DNA of 64,000 nucleotides from Streptomyces sp. Act143. GTDB taxonomy: Bacteria; Actinomycetota; Actinomycetes; Streptomycetales; Streptomycetaceae. The stretch lies in assembly GCF_003143935.1 (NCBI RefSeq), contig NZ_QFRX01000001.1:6897514-6961513 (forward strand). The letters are read 5' to 3'. The notes under the pieces were generated by a model. The model was not told the DNA's origin. It was given only the letters and a program-made list of their open reading frames with translations, and made no database searches. Positions within the stretch are counted from its first letter, which is position 1. Every line of letters starts with the position of its first letter. The translations under genes were made by a program, and so were the position numbers. Positions 1-8,016 of the stretch are shown in pieces.

Positions 1-66
1 CAGGGACTCGAACCCCGGACCCGCTGATTAAGAGTCAGCTGCTCTAACCAACTGAGCTAGCGGCGC
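1..66 (-). tRNA. tRNA-Lys (CTT), cut by window edge
   Basis: Read on the minus strand, the sequence gives the D arm, anticodon arm and T arm of a tRNA. The anticodon stem GCTGA/TCAGC encloses the loop CTCTTAA, so the anticodon is CTT and the charge lysine. The 5' end is at position 66. The last eight bases of the acceptor side lie outside the window. All 66 visible bases are identical to the complete copy at 13506-13579. Confidence 0.95.
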
Positions 67-167
67 ATGACTCTCGCCGACCGTTTGAGTTTGTCTCTCG
101 CGGCTGGCGACAGAGAAAATACTACCTGGTCCTGAGGGGTGCTTCTGACCACCGATGGGTAGGGGAC

Positions 168-926
168 TCAGATGGCCAGGCTCAGCAGGACCGGCGCCGC
201 GTTCCGGTTCAGGGTGTCCGCCGCCTGACGGAGCCGGTGGGCGTGCGCGACCGGGAGCGAGAGGGCCAGGCAGCCCACCGACGATCCGGCGGTGATGGGA
301 ACGGCCGCGCAGACCGTGCCCACCGCGTACTCCTGGAGGTCCAGGTGGGGGACGGTGGGCGGCTGGGACTCCAGGCGGTGCAGCAGCAGCTTGTCGCTGG
401 TGATGGTCTTGGAGGTCAGGCGGGCCATCTTGTGCCGGGAGAGATGGTCGCGCCGGCTGTTGTGGTCGAGCTGCCCGAGCAGGCTCTTGCCGATCGCCGT
501 CGCGTGCGCGGAGTAGCGGAAGTCCACCCACTCGTTGACCACGGGCATCGTCGGCCCGTCCGCGTACTGCGCGATCCGCACCTCGCCGTCGACGTACCGG
601 CTCAGATACACGGCCGCGCCGACCGAGTCGCGCAGCCGGTCCAGGGTGCGCTGGAGCGTCTCGCGCAGCGCCTGCTCACGATCATGGGCGGAGCCGAGGC
701 GGGTCAGGGCGTCGCCCGTGACGTACGCGCCGTCGGCGACCTGCTCGACGTACCCCTCACGGCGCAGCATGCGAAGGAGGGTGGTCAGCCGCTCCGGGTC
801 GATGCTGGTGTGCCTGGCGAGCTGGGTGTCGGTGATTCCGGTGGTGTGCCGCGCCACCGTCTCCAGGACGCGCAGCGCGTCCTGGGCCGAGTGGTACGGC
901 GCGGTCGGCTCGTGCTTCAGCGCCAC
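168..926 (-). CDS. IclR-family transcriptional regulator
   Basis: A 252-aa protein with an N-terminal winged helix-turn-helix (about residues 10-70, with LARHTSIDPERLTTLLRMLRR as the DNA-reading part) and a C-terminal IclR effector domain (ATAIGKSLLG, then a VCAAVPI segment). The chosen GTG start at 926 is preceded by an AGGGGG-like ribosome site. A much longer upstream reading frame exists but its sequence is low-complexity and unlike the family. The gene follows ehuA in the same direction after 221 bp and is the likely local regulator of the ehu transporter and the catabolic genes at 4.2-8.7 kb. IclR proteins sense small organic acids or amino-acid-like ligands; the ligand here is unknown. 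Confidence 0.85.
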   Translation of the reverse strand: MALKHEPTAPYHSAQDALRVLETVARHTTGITDTQLARHTSIDPERLTTLLRMLRREGYVEQVADGAYVTGDALTRLGSAHDREQALRETLQRTLDRLRDSVGAAVYLSRYVDGEVRIAQYADGPTMPVVNEWVDFRYSAHATAIGKSLLGQLDHNSRRDHLSRHKMARLTSKTITSDKLLLHRLESQPPTVPHLDLQEYAVGTVCAAVPITAGSSVGCLALSLPVAHAHRLRQAADTLNRNAAPVLLSLAI

Positions 927-1071
927 GGTGGTTCCCCCTGCGCTCTCGCTAAGTCGCTCTACAGTTGGGCCGTATTCCGGACAGCGATCCCTACCACGAT
1001 AACGGGCAAGAGGCATGAAGAGAGGGCCTGTTGACGAGATTCCGTCCCTCCCAGCAGGGGCGCTGACCCGC

Positions 1072-1083
1072 TGGCATATGCCA
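1072..1083. promoter_or_regulatory. Perfect 12-bp palindrome upstream of the IclR gene
   Basis: TGGCATATGCCA lies in the 221-bp gap between ehuA and the IclR gene, about 146 bp before the IclR start. The same core recurs at 14256-14269. It could be a regulator-binding site, but the protein is unknown. Confidence 0.4.
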
Positions 1084-1147
1084 AAGTCAAGACCCAGCGC
1101 CCCTACCTCGCGCATCGGCACCTGCACAGGGTGCGGCTGAACTTCGG

Positions 1148-1933
1148 TCAGAGCACCGCGCTCAGGAATTCCCGGGTACGGTCCTGCTCCGGCTCGCTGA
1201 AGATCTTCTCCGGCGGACCGGCCTCGATGATCCGGCCCGAGTCGAACATCAGGACCTGGTCGGAGATGTCCCGGGCGAAGTTCATCTCGTGGGTCACGCA
1301 CAGCATCGTGATGTCGGTGCTGCGGGCGATGTCCCGCAGCACGTCGAGCACGCCCGCGACCAGCTCCGGGTCCAGCGCCGACGTCACCTCGTCGAGCAGC
1401 AGCACCTGCGGCCGCATCGCCAGCGCCCGCGCGATCGCGACCCGCTGCTGCTGGCCGCCGGACAGCTGCGCCGGGAAGGCGTCGCACTTGTCGGCCAGGC
1501 CCACCATGTCGAGCAGCTCGCGGGCGCGGGCCTCCGCCTCGTCCTTGGACAGGCCGAGCACCGTGACCGGCGCCTCGGTGACGTTCCGCAGCACCGGCAT
1601 GTTCGGGAACAGGTTGAACTGCTGGAACACCATGCCGATCTTCTTGCGGACCTCCCGCACCTCCTTCTCGGAGGCCGGGAAGAGCCGCTGTCCGTCGACG
1701 GTGATCGTGCCCTCGTCCGGCTTGGTCAGGGTCATCAGGAGCCGGAGGATCGTGGTCTTGCCGGAACCCGACGGCCCGATGAGGGTGACGTGCTTGCCGG
1801 CCTCCACGGAGAAGTCGAGATGGTCGAGGACGGTGTTGTCGCCGAAGCGCTTGGTGACCTGGTCGAGCCGGATCAGCTCGCCGGTACCGCGCTTGTCGAG
1901 GGGGTTCTGCTCGGGCTGGATGTCAGTGGACAA
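1148..1933 (-). CDS. ehuA: Ehu-type ABC transporter ATP-binding protein
   Basis: A 261-aa polar-amino-acid-type ABC ATPase. Walker A is GPSGSGKTT, the Q-loop is VFQQFNLFP, the signature is LSGGQQQR, Walker B is VLLLDEVTSALD and the switch histidine is in CVTHEM. It energises import through the two permeases EhuC and EhuD. The start is a TTG at 1933 with a GGAGCG ribosome site, about 11 bp inside the end of ehuD, so translation is probably coupled. It is the last gene of ehuBCDA. Sequence and gene order resemble ectoine/hydroxyectoine importers, but the glutamine/arginine transporter ATPases are close relatives and substrate cannot be read from this subunit. Confidence 0.9.
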   Translation of the reverse strand: MSTDIQPEQNPLDKRGTGELIRLDQVTKRFGDNTVLDHLDFSVEAGKHVTLIGPSGSGKTTILRLLMTLTKPDEGTITVDGQRLFPASEKEVREVRKKIGMVFQQFNLFPNMPVLRNVTEAPVTVLGLSKDEAEARARELLDMVGLADKCDAFPAQLSGGQQQRVAIARALAMRPQVLLLDEVTSALDPELVAGVLDVLRDIARSTDITMLCVTHEMNFARDISDQVLMFDSGRIIEAGPPEKIFSEPEQDRTREFLSAVL

Positions 1934-2573
1934 GACGTCGCTCCAGGGCTCGCATGAGGAGGGAGGCCAGATAGGAGATGAGGATGAAGGCCACGCCGAT
2001 GACGGTCAGGGGCTCGGTGAACTGGAAGTGCTCCTGGGAGAAGAGCCGCGCCTGGCCGAGCATGTCGAGGACGGTGATCGCCATCAGCAGCGGCGTGTCC
2101 TTGAGCATCGCGATCACGTAGTTGCCGAGCGCGGGGACGACCCGGCGGATCGCCTGCGGCAGGATCACCACCCGCCAGGTCCTGGCCACCGGCAGGTTCA
2201 GCGCCGTCGCGGCCTCCCACTGGCCGACCGGAACCGCCTCGATGCCGGCCCGGTAGACCTGCATGGTGTACGTCGAGTAGTGCAGGCCGATCGCGAAGAC
2301 GCCGGTGGTCAGCGCGGAGAAGGTGAAGCCCCATTCGGGCAGCACGTAGAAGAGGAAGAACAGCTGCACCAGCAGCGGCGTGTTCCGCACGAACTCCGTG
2401 ACCGCGCCCACCGGCCAGGTCACCCACCGGGTCGGCGCCCGCATCAGCAGCGCCCACACCAGGCCGAGCACGAAGGAGATCACCGAGCCGAGGGCCAGCG
2501 CCTGCAGGGTGACCAGCAGACCGTCCCAGAACTGCGGCATGAAGTCGCCGACCGCTCCCCAGTCCCACTTCAT
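1923..2573 (-). CDS. ehuD: Ehu-type ABC transporter permease EhuD
   Basis: A 216-aa HisM/GlnP-type permease with about five membrane segments and the conserved cytoplasmic EAA-like loop (EAATALNLPVARTWRVVILPQA) that docks on the ATPase. It forms the membrane channel with EhuC. The ATG start overlaps the stop of ehuC by 4 bp (2570-2573), showing tight operon structure. The EhuD assignment rests on gene order (B-C-D-A) and general similarity; the broader family (polar amino acid permease) is certain. Confidence 0.88.
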   Translation of the reverse strand: MKWDWGAVGDFMPQFWDGLLVTLQALALGSVISFVLGLVWALLMRAPTRWVTWPVGAVTEFVRNTPLLVQLFFLFYVLPEWGFTFSALTTGVFAIGLHYSTYTMQVYRAGIEAVPVGQWEAATALNLPVARTWRVVILPQAIRRVVPALGNYVIAMLKDTPLLMAITVLDMLGQARLFSQEHFQFTEPLTVIGVAFILISYLASLLMRALERRLVH

Positions 2574-3292
2574 GCGACACCACCTCCGACGCCCGTGGTC
2601 TCAGGTCGCTTCAGCTCCCGCTGCGGGGAGATCCCGCGCGCCGGAGCCTTGCCGACGCCCGCTTTCAGCTTCTTCTCCAGGCCGCGCATCACCCGGGTCA
2701 GGGCGAAGGCGATCACGAAGTAGATGACCAGCAGGTACGTGTAGATCTCCGCGCTCTCCTGGAGCGCGAGCCGTACCAGGTTGCCGCTGAACGCCAGGTC
2801 GCCCATGCCCATGATCGACACCAGGGCGGTGCCCTTGAGCAGCTCGATCAGCAGGTTGGAGAACGGCGGGATCATCTCCGGCACCGCCTGCGGCAGCATG
2901 ATCAGCTTCAGCCGCTGCCAGGGCGTGAAGCTGAGCGCGATCCCGCCCTCCTTCTGCGCCGGGTCCACCGCGTTCAGCGCCCCGCGCACGATCTCCGAGC
3001 CGTAGGCGCCGTACGTCAGCCCGAGCGCCAGCGTGCCCGCCCACAGCGGGACGAGCTGCCAGCCGAAGGCGGGCGGCAGCACGAAGAACACCCAGAAGAT
3101 CATCACGAGGGCCGAGGTCCCGCGGAACACCTCGGTGTAGAAGCCGGCGAGGAAGCGCACGACCCACAGCCGGTGGGTGCGTGCGATACCGACCACGAAG
3201 GAGACGGCACCGGCCAGCAGTGCGCTCAGGAAGAGCAGTTGGAGCGTGACCCACACGCCCTTGAGGACAAGCTCCCAGAGTCCTGAAGTCAT
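2570..3292 (-). CDS. ehuC: Ehu-type ABC transporter permease EhuC
   Basis: A 240-aa permease of the polar amino acid family. Several hydrophobic segments are visible, plus an EAA-like loop with the sequence KEGGIALSFTPWQRLKLIMLPQA. It pairs with EhuD in the membrane. The ATG overlaps the stop of ehuB by 4 bp (3289-3292). The charged C-terminal tail after about residue 215 (KKLKAGVGKAPARGISPQREL) is cytoplasmic and longer than usual for the family. Confidence 0.88.
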   Translation of the reverse strand: MTSGLWELVLKGVWVTLQLLFLSALLAGAVSFVVGIARTHRLWVVRFLAGFYTEVFRGTSALVMIFWVFFVLPPAFGWQLVPLWAGTLALGLTYGAYGSEIVRGALNAVDPAQKEGGIALSFTPWQRLKLIMLPQAVPEMIPPFSNLLIELLKGTALVSIMGMGDLAFSGNLVRLALQESAEIYTYLLVIYFVIAFALTRVMRGLEKKLKAGVGKAPARGISPQRELKRPETTGVGGGVA

Positions 3293-4200
3293 CCGCCGCA
3301 GAGCTCCTTCGCCGTGAGGTCCGTCATCTCGGCCTCGGTGAACCCGAAGGGCCTGAGGATGCGGAACAGCTCCCCGCTCTTCTTCAGCTTGCGCAGCTCC
3401 ACGTTGAAGGCGTCCCGCAGCCTGGTCTCGGTGGGCCGGAAGGCGAACGCGCCGCCGTCCACGTGCGGTTTGCCGTCCACGAGCGGCGTGAAGGGCTTGG
3501 TGGCCTCGGCCTTGGCGGACTTCTTCACCACCTCACGGGTGGTCAGAGCCGTACCGGCGAACACGTCGGCGCGGCCCGCCTCCACGGCGTTCAGCCCGGC
3601 GACCTGGTCCGGCACGATCAGGATGTCGCTCTCCTTGTACCCCGCGTCCACGGCGTACTGGATCTCCGCGTACCCGGTGCCGGTGGCGAACTTGGCCTTC
3701 TTCTCGACGACGTCCTTGTAGTCGTGCAGCCCCTTGGGGTTGCCCTTGCGGACGATGAAGGAGTCGAGCATCTGATAGTCCGGGTCGGCGAAGATGACCT
3801 GCTCGCAGCGCTCGGGATTGACGTACATCCCGGCGGCGACCACGTCGAACTGCTGCGAGTTCAGCCCCGGGATGAGCGAGCCGAACTCCGTCGGCACCGG
3901 CTGGACCCGGTCCACCCCCAGCCGTTTGAAGATCGCCTTGGCCAGCTCGGGCGCCTCGCCGGTCAGCTCGCCGTTCTTGTCGATGTAGCCGAACGGGATC
4001 TCACCGGCGATACCGAGCCGGACCACCCCCGCCGCCTTCATCCGGTCCAGCAGGTCACCGCCGTCCGTCGTGGAGGCCGTGGCCACCCGCGAGCAGCCGG
4101 CGGCCCCCAGCGCACCGAGCGCCGCCACCCCCGCGAGCAGCGATCGGCGCGTGGTTCCGGTTCTCTGTGTGTCTCTCTCGTTCCCATTAGGTGGAGCCAT
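3289..4200 (-). CDS. ehuB: Ehu-type substrate-binding lipoprotein EhuB
   Basis: A 303-aa extracellular solute-binding protein (family 3). The N-terminus has a twin-arginine motif (TTRRSLLAG) followed by a hydrophobic stretch and a lipobox ending GAAGC, so it is probably Tat-exported and lipid-anchored. The mature part shows typical family elements (GEIPFGYIDKNGELTG and later ELAKAIFKRLG). It is the first gene of ehuBCDA. The ATG at 4200 is preferred; an alternative start at 4224 would almost fill the gap to the divergent DUF3830 gene. The similarity is to ectoine/hydroxyectoine binders, but no ectoine hydrolase is present in this window, so the true ligand may differ. Confidence 0.85.
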   Translation of the reverse strand: MAPPNGNERDTQRTGTTRRSLLAGVAALGALGAAGCSRVATASTTDGGDLLDRMKAAGVVRLGIAGEIPFGYIDKNGELTGEAPELAKAIFKRLGVDRVQPVPTEFGSLIPGLNSQQFDVVAAGMYVNPERCEQVIFADPDYQMLDSFIVRKGNPKGLHDYKDVVEKKAKFATGTGYAEIQYAVDAGYKESDILIVPDQVAGLNAVEAGRADVFAGTALTTREVVKKSAKAEATKPFTPLVDGKPHVDGGAFAFRPTETRLRDAFNVELRKLKKSGELFRILRPFGFTEAEMTDLTAKELCGG

Positions 4201-4231
4201 GGCGGCGCGGCTACCCGAGAGCATGCGATGT

Positions 4232-4249
4232 ATGCACCATGGATTGCAT
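4232..4249. promoter_or_regulatory. Dyad in the divergent ehuB / DUF3830 promoter
   Basis: ATGCA and TGCAT form a perfect inverted repeat with an 8-bp spacer (CCATGGAT). It sits in the 47-bp gap between the two divergent genes and overlaps the DUF3830 start codon. Both promoters must fit here, so a regulator bound at this site could control both. The IclR product at 168-926 is the obvious candidate; this is inference. Confidence 0.4.
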
Positions 4250-4742
4250 GGCTGACCGTTACATAGAAGTCTCGCTGGTCAAGCGGGGTATCACCGGTAC
4301 GGCGAAGCTGCTGGACGACCGCGCGCCCGTCACCTGCGCGGCCGTGTGGGACGCCCTCCCGCTGGTCGGTGACGTCTACCACGCCAAATACGCCCGCAAC
4401 GAGATCTACGCCCTCTTCCCGCCCTTCGCGGCGACCGAGCCACCCCTGGAGAACCCGACCGTCACCCCCATCCCCGGCGACCTCTGCTACTTCTCCTTCG
4501 CCGGGACCGAGCTGGGCACCAGGTCCTACGGCTACGACCGCGAGGTCCGCGCCGGGACCACGGTCGTCGACCTGGCCCTGTTCTACGAACGGAACAACCT
4601 GCTGCTCAACGGCGATGTGGGCTGGGTGCCCGGCATCGTGTGGGGGCAGGTGGTGGAAGGGCTGGAGGCGCTGGCCGAGGGGTGCAACGACCTGTGGCGG
4701 TCGGGCGCGGTGGGGGAGACCCTCAGCTTCCGGAGGGCCTGA
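4248..4742 (+). CDS. DUF3830 family protein
   Basis: A 164-aa protein beginning MADRYIEVSLVKRG. The family (DUF3830) has no established biochemical role; members are predicted to have a cyclophilin-like barrel. Landmarks are the central SFAGTELGTRSYGYDREV and the C-terminal VWGQVVEGLEAL. There is no signal peptide or membrane segment, so it is cytosolic. An ATG at 4239 (MDC) is an alternative start; no strong ribosome site precedes either, so a leaderless transcript is possible. It is divergent from ehuB and convergent with the amidase, overlapping that gene's 3' end by 20 bp. Its place among the transporter and catabolic enzymes suggests a role in the same pathway. Confidence 0.8.
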   Translation: MADRYIEVSLVKRGITGTAKLLDDRAPVTCAAVWDALPLVGDVYHAKYARNEIYALFPPFAATEPPLENPTVTPIPGDLCYFSFAGTELGTRSYGYDREVRAGTTVVDLALFYERNNLLLNGDVGWVPGIVWGQVVEGLEALAEGCNDLWRSGAVGETLSFRRA

Positions 4743-6120
4743 CGGCGACCCCCGCCTCGTACAGGGCGTGCGCCGCCCGCAGGACCAGGTCGTCGCGGTG
4801 CCGGGCGGCCACGATCTGCAGGCCGACCGGGAGCCCGTCGCCGTCCGTCCCCACCGGCACGCTGGCGGCGGGCTGCTGCGTCAGGTTGAAGGGGTACGTG
4901 AACGGCGTCCACCCCGTCCACCGCCGGTGCCCCGACCCCTTCGGCACCTCCGCGCCCGCCTCGAACGCGGTGATCGGGAGGGTCGGGGTGACGAGGAGGT
5001 CGTACGACTCGTGGAAGCGGCCCATGCGGCGGCCGAGATCCATGCGGACGTCCACCGCGGCGAGGTAGTCGAGGGCGGACAGCCGGGAACCCAGCGCGCA
5101 GATCTCGCGCAGGCCCGGGTCCAGCAACTCCCGCTGGTGCGGCCCGAACGGCTGGGTCACCCGGGCCGCCCCGCTGAACCACAGGACGTGGAAGGCGTCC
5201 ACCGGGTCGGCGAAGTCGGGATCGGTCTCCTCGACGTACGCCCCGAGCCCGGCCAGCCGCTCCACCGCCCGCCGCACCGCGGACGCGACGCCCGGCTGCA
5301 CCGCCACCTGCCCGCCGAGGGAGGGGGAGTACGCGACCCGCAGGCCCCGTACGCCCTCCCCCAGAACACCCCGGTAGGACACGGCACTTGGGCTCTGCGC
5401 CGACCAGTCCCGCGCGTCCGGCGCCCCGATGACGTCCAGCATCAGCGCCGCGTCCGCCGCGTCCCGGGTCATCGGCCCGACATGCGCGAGGGTGCCGAAG
5501 GCGCTCGCCGGGTACAGCGGCACCCTGCCGTACGTCGGCTTCAGCGCGAAGATCCCGCAGAACGCGGCCGGGATGCGGACGCTGCCGCCGCCGTCCGTGC
5601 CGAGCGCCAGCGGACCCGCGCCGAGGGCCACGGCCGCCGCCGCGCCGCCGCTGGAACCGCCCGCGGTGCGGGTGGGGTCGTGCGGGTTCCGGGTCACCCC
5701 CGACAGCGGTGAATCCGTGACGCCCTTCCAGCCGAACTCCGGGGTCGTCGTCTTGCCCAGGAACACGGCACCCTGCTCGCGGAGGCGGGCGACGGACGGC
5801 GCGTCCTCGTCCCAACCACCCTTCTCGGACAGCACCTTGGAGCCCTTCAGGGTCGGCGTTCCGCGCGTCAGCAGGATGTCCTTCACCGTGACCGGCACCC
5901 CGTCCACCAGCCCGGCGGGCGCACCGCGCCGCCAGCGGTCCGCAGACTCGCGCGCCTGCGTGAGCGCCTCCTCGGCGGTCAGCCGCACGAACGCGTTGAC
6001 CTCCGGCTGGATCGCCTCGGCCCGCTCCAGCGCCGCCCGCGCCACGTCGACGGGGCTGAACTCGCCCTTGCGGTACCCCTCGACGAGCTGTACGGCACCG
6101 AGTTCGGTGAGGTCCCTCAT
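4723..6120 (-). CDS. Amidase (amidase signature family)
   Basis: A 465-aa enzyme of the amidase signature family, which hydrolyses amides to acid and ammonia with a Ser-cisSer-Lys triad. The lysine is in VTVKDILLTRGTPT, and the Gly/Ser-rich signature with both serines is in TRTAGGSSGGAAAAVALG followed by GTDGGGSVRIPAAFCG. Length is normal. The ATG at 6120 has a GGGGG-type ribosome site; a GTG two codons upstream is possible. It begins 18 bp after the dehydrogenase stop, so the two form an operon. In context it may release ammonia from the imported compound or an intermediate; related enzymes act on maleamate, nicotinamide-type and aryl amides, and substrate cannot be deduced. Confidence 0.85.
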   Translation of the reverse strand: MRDLTELGAVQLVEGYRKGEFSPVDVARAALERAEAIQPEVNAFVRLTAEEALTQARESADRWRRGAPAGLVDGVPVTVKDILLTRGTPTLKGSKVLSEKGGWDEDAPSVARLREQGAVFLGKTTTPEFGWKGVTDSPLSGVTRNPHDPTRTAGGSSGGAAAAVALGAGPLALGTDGGGSVRIPAAFCGIFALKPTYGRVPLYPASAFGTLAHVGPMTRDAADAALMLDVIGAPDARDWSAQSPSAVSYRGVLGEGVRGLRVAYSPSLGGQVAVQPGVASAVRRAVERLAGLGAYVEETDPDFADPVDAFHVLWFSGAARVTQPFGPHQRELLDPGLREICALGSRLSALDYLAAVDVRMDLGRRMGRFHESYDLLVTPTLPITAFEAGAEVPKGSGHRRWTGWTPFTYPFNLTQQPAASVPVGTDGDGLPVGLQIVAARHRDDLVLRAAHALYEAGVAVRPSGS

Positions 6121-6138
6121 GCACACCCCCAGGTCAGG

Positions 6139-7086
6139 TCAGTGTCCCGGTACGTACCCACGCTTCTTGTCGACCACGTTCAGCAGCGGCTTGCCCGCCT
6201 CCCACCGCTCGTACAACTCCACGAACTGTGCCCCCAGTTGGTCCCGCCAGCCGATCGTGTCGCCGCTCATGTGCGGGGACACGATCAGATCGGGCACCTG
6301 CCACAACGGACTGTCGGGGCCCAGGGGTTCATGCTCGAAGACGTCCAGGGCCGCGCCCGCGATCCAGCGCCGCCGCAGCGCCTCGGCGAGCGCGTCCTCG
6401 ACGACCAGGCCGCCCCGGCCGATGTTGATGAACCGCGCCGAGGGCTGCATCACCCCGAACCGGCGGGCGTCGAACATGCCGTGGGTCTGCTCGGTGAGCG
6501 GTGCCGCCGCGATGATCCAGTCGGCGCGGGCGATCAGCCGGTCGAGGTCGTCGGGGCCGTGGATGCCGGTGCGCGGGGTGCGGCCGACCAGCGCGGTGGT
6601 CACCTCAAGTGCCTTGAGGGTGCGGGCGATCGTCCGCCCGATCGGACCGGTGCCGACGATCACGGCCCGGGTCCCGGCGACCCGGCGGGACTCCCGGTGC
6701 CGCCAGACGCCCTCCCGCTGCAACTCCAGCGTCCTCGGCAGATCCTTCGCCATCGCCAGGACGAGCGCGGCGACGTACTCGGCGATCGGCTGGTCGAAGA
6801 TCCCGCGCGCGTTGGTCACCACCGTGTCGGACGCGGCCAGTTCGGGGCACATCAGGTGGTCCACGCCCGCGCTCGCGGTGTGCACCCAGCGTGGCCGCGG
6901 CCCCTCGCCGGGCCAGGCCTCCCGTACGGCGTGCGAGGTGAAGTCCCACACCAGCAGCACATCGGCGGACGGCAGCCGCTCGGCCAGCGTCGACGCGTCC
7001 GCGTGCGTGACGCGGACGCGGCCGGTGAGGCGGCCGAGGCGGGGGAGGGGGTCGGCGTCCAGGACGAGGAGGGTGGGGGAGGTCAT
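6139..7086 (-). CDS. D-2-hydroxyacid dehydrogenase (NAD-dependent)
   Basis: A 315-aa member of the D-isomer-specific 2-hydroxyacid dehydrogenase family, which interconverts 2-hydroxy and 2-keto acids. The dinucleotide-binding glycines are in AVIVGTGPIGRTIART, the catalytic arginine region in INIGRGGLVVEDAL and the catalytic histidine in VSPHMSGDT. The ATG at 7086 (MTSPTLLVLDAD) is chosen because the upstream extension is unlike the family. It is the first gene of a two-gene operon with the amidase and is divergent from the racemase-type pair at 7219. It resembles glyoxylate/hydroxypyruvate reductase-like members; exact substrate unknown. Confidence 0.85.
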   Translation of the reverse strand: MTSPTLLVLDADPLPRLGRLTGRVRVTHADASTLAERLPSADVLLVWDFTSHAVREAWPGEGPRPRWVHTASAGVDHLMCPELAASDTVVTNARGIFDQPIAEYVAALVLAMAKDLPRTLELQREGVWRHRESRRVAGTRAVIVGTGPIGRTIARTLKALEVTTALVGRTPRTGIHGPDDLDRLIARADWIIAAAPLTEQTHGMFDARRFGVMQPSARFINIGRGGLVVEDALAEALRRRWIAGAALDVFEHEPLGPDSPLWQVPDLIVSPHMSGDTIGWRDQLGAQFVELYERWEAGKPLLNVVDKKRGYVPGH

Positions 7087-7218
7087 GCGCAGCCGGTCCT
7101 CCACAGGCGTCTGACATGCACGGATTGACCACGCTCGCACCCGAACCTACCTTCGTCAACACGGGGGCGTGCACAGTCCGTTGTCCCCCTGTCTCTCCCC
7201 GTGAGGCCGGTGCCTGCC

Positions 7219-8016
7219 ATGGACCTCTCCTTTCTCGGCGGACCGCGCCCCCAGCGCGGCGTCGGCGTCGTGGCGCCCTTCGACTTCGCACTGGACCGCG
7301 AGCTGTGGCGCTGGGTCCCCGACGAGGTCTCCCTCCATCTGACCCGGACGCCGTACGTGCCCGTCGAGGTCAGCCTCCACCTGGCCCGCCTCGTCAGCGA
7401 GCACGAGACGCTCGGCGACGCGGTGCGCACCCTGAACGCCGTCACCCCCGAGGTCGTCGCCTACGCCTGCACCTCCGGCAGCTTCGTCGGCGGCATCGCG
7501 GGCGAGCGGGCGATGTGCGAGGCGATGACCAGGGCGGGCGCGGTCCCGTCGGTCACCACGTCCGGGGCGCTGCTGGAGGCCCTCATCGAGCTGGGCGTGC
7601 ACAGGGTGGCCCTGGTGACGCCGTACACGGTGTCGGTCACGCGGGCCCTTGAGGAGTACGTCGCGGAGGCGGGCGTCACCGTCACCGGCCGCGCCTTCAT
7701 GGGTCTGACCAGGCACATCTGGAAGGTGCCGTACCGCGAGGTGGTCGCCATGGCCCACCGGGCCGCCCGCCGGGACACCGACGCCCTCTTCATCAGCTGC
7801 ACCAACCTGCCGACCTACGACGTCATCCCGCAACTGGAGGCGGAACTGCGCCTGCCGGTGCTGTCGGCCAACCAGGTGACGATGTGGGCGGCGCTGCGCC
7901 GACTGGGTACCCGGGCGATGGGGCCCTATCAGGCGCTGGTCGATCCGGCGGCGCGGCAGAGCCCTCTGCGTCCCGTACTGCCCGACGAAGAACAGCAGCA
8001 GGAAGGCTGGACATGA
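7219..8016 (+). CDS. Asp/Glu racemase-superfamily protein, maleate-isomerase-like (two Cys)
   Basis: A 265-aa protein of the Asp/Glu/hydantoin racemase superfamily, in the branch of maleate cis-trans isomerase and arylmalonate decarboxylase. Both predicted catalytic cysteines are present: Cys84 in AYACTSGSF and Cys194 in FISCTNLPTYD. It could isomerise a dicarboxylate or racemise or decarboxylate a related acid. The ATG at 7219 is preferred over a GTG at 7201. Its stop overlaps the start of the next paralogue by 4 bp. It is divergent from the hydroxyacid dehydrogenase. Ectoine-utilisation protein EutA belongs to this superfamily, which agrees with the Ehu-type transporter, but the other eut/doe genes are absent. 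Confidence 0.8.
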   Translation: MDLSFLGGPRPQRGVGVVAPFDFALDRELWRWVPDEVSLHLTRTPYVPVEVSLHLARLVSEHETLGDAVRTLNAVTPEVVAYACTSGSFVGGIAGERAMCEAMTRAGAVPSVTTSGALLEALIELGVHRVALVTPYTVSVTRALEEYVAEAGVTVTGRAFMGLTRHIWKVPYREVVAMAHRAARRDTDALFISCTNLPTYDVIPQLEAELRLPVLSANQVTMWAALRRLGTRAMGPYQALVDPAARQSPLRPVLPDEEQQQEGWT

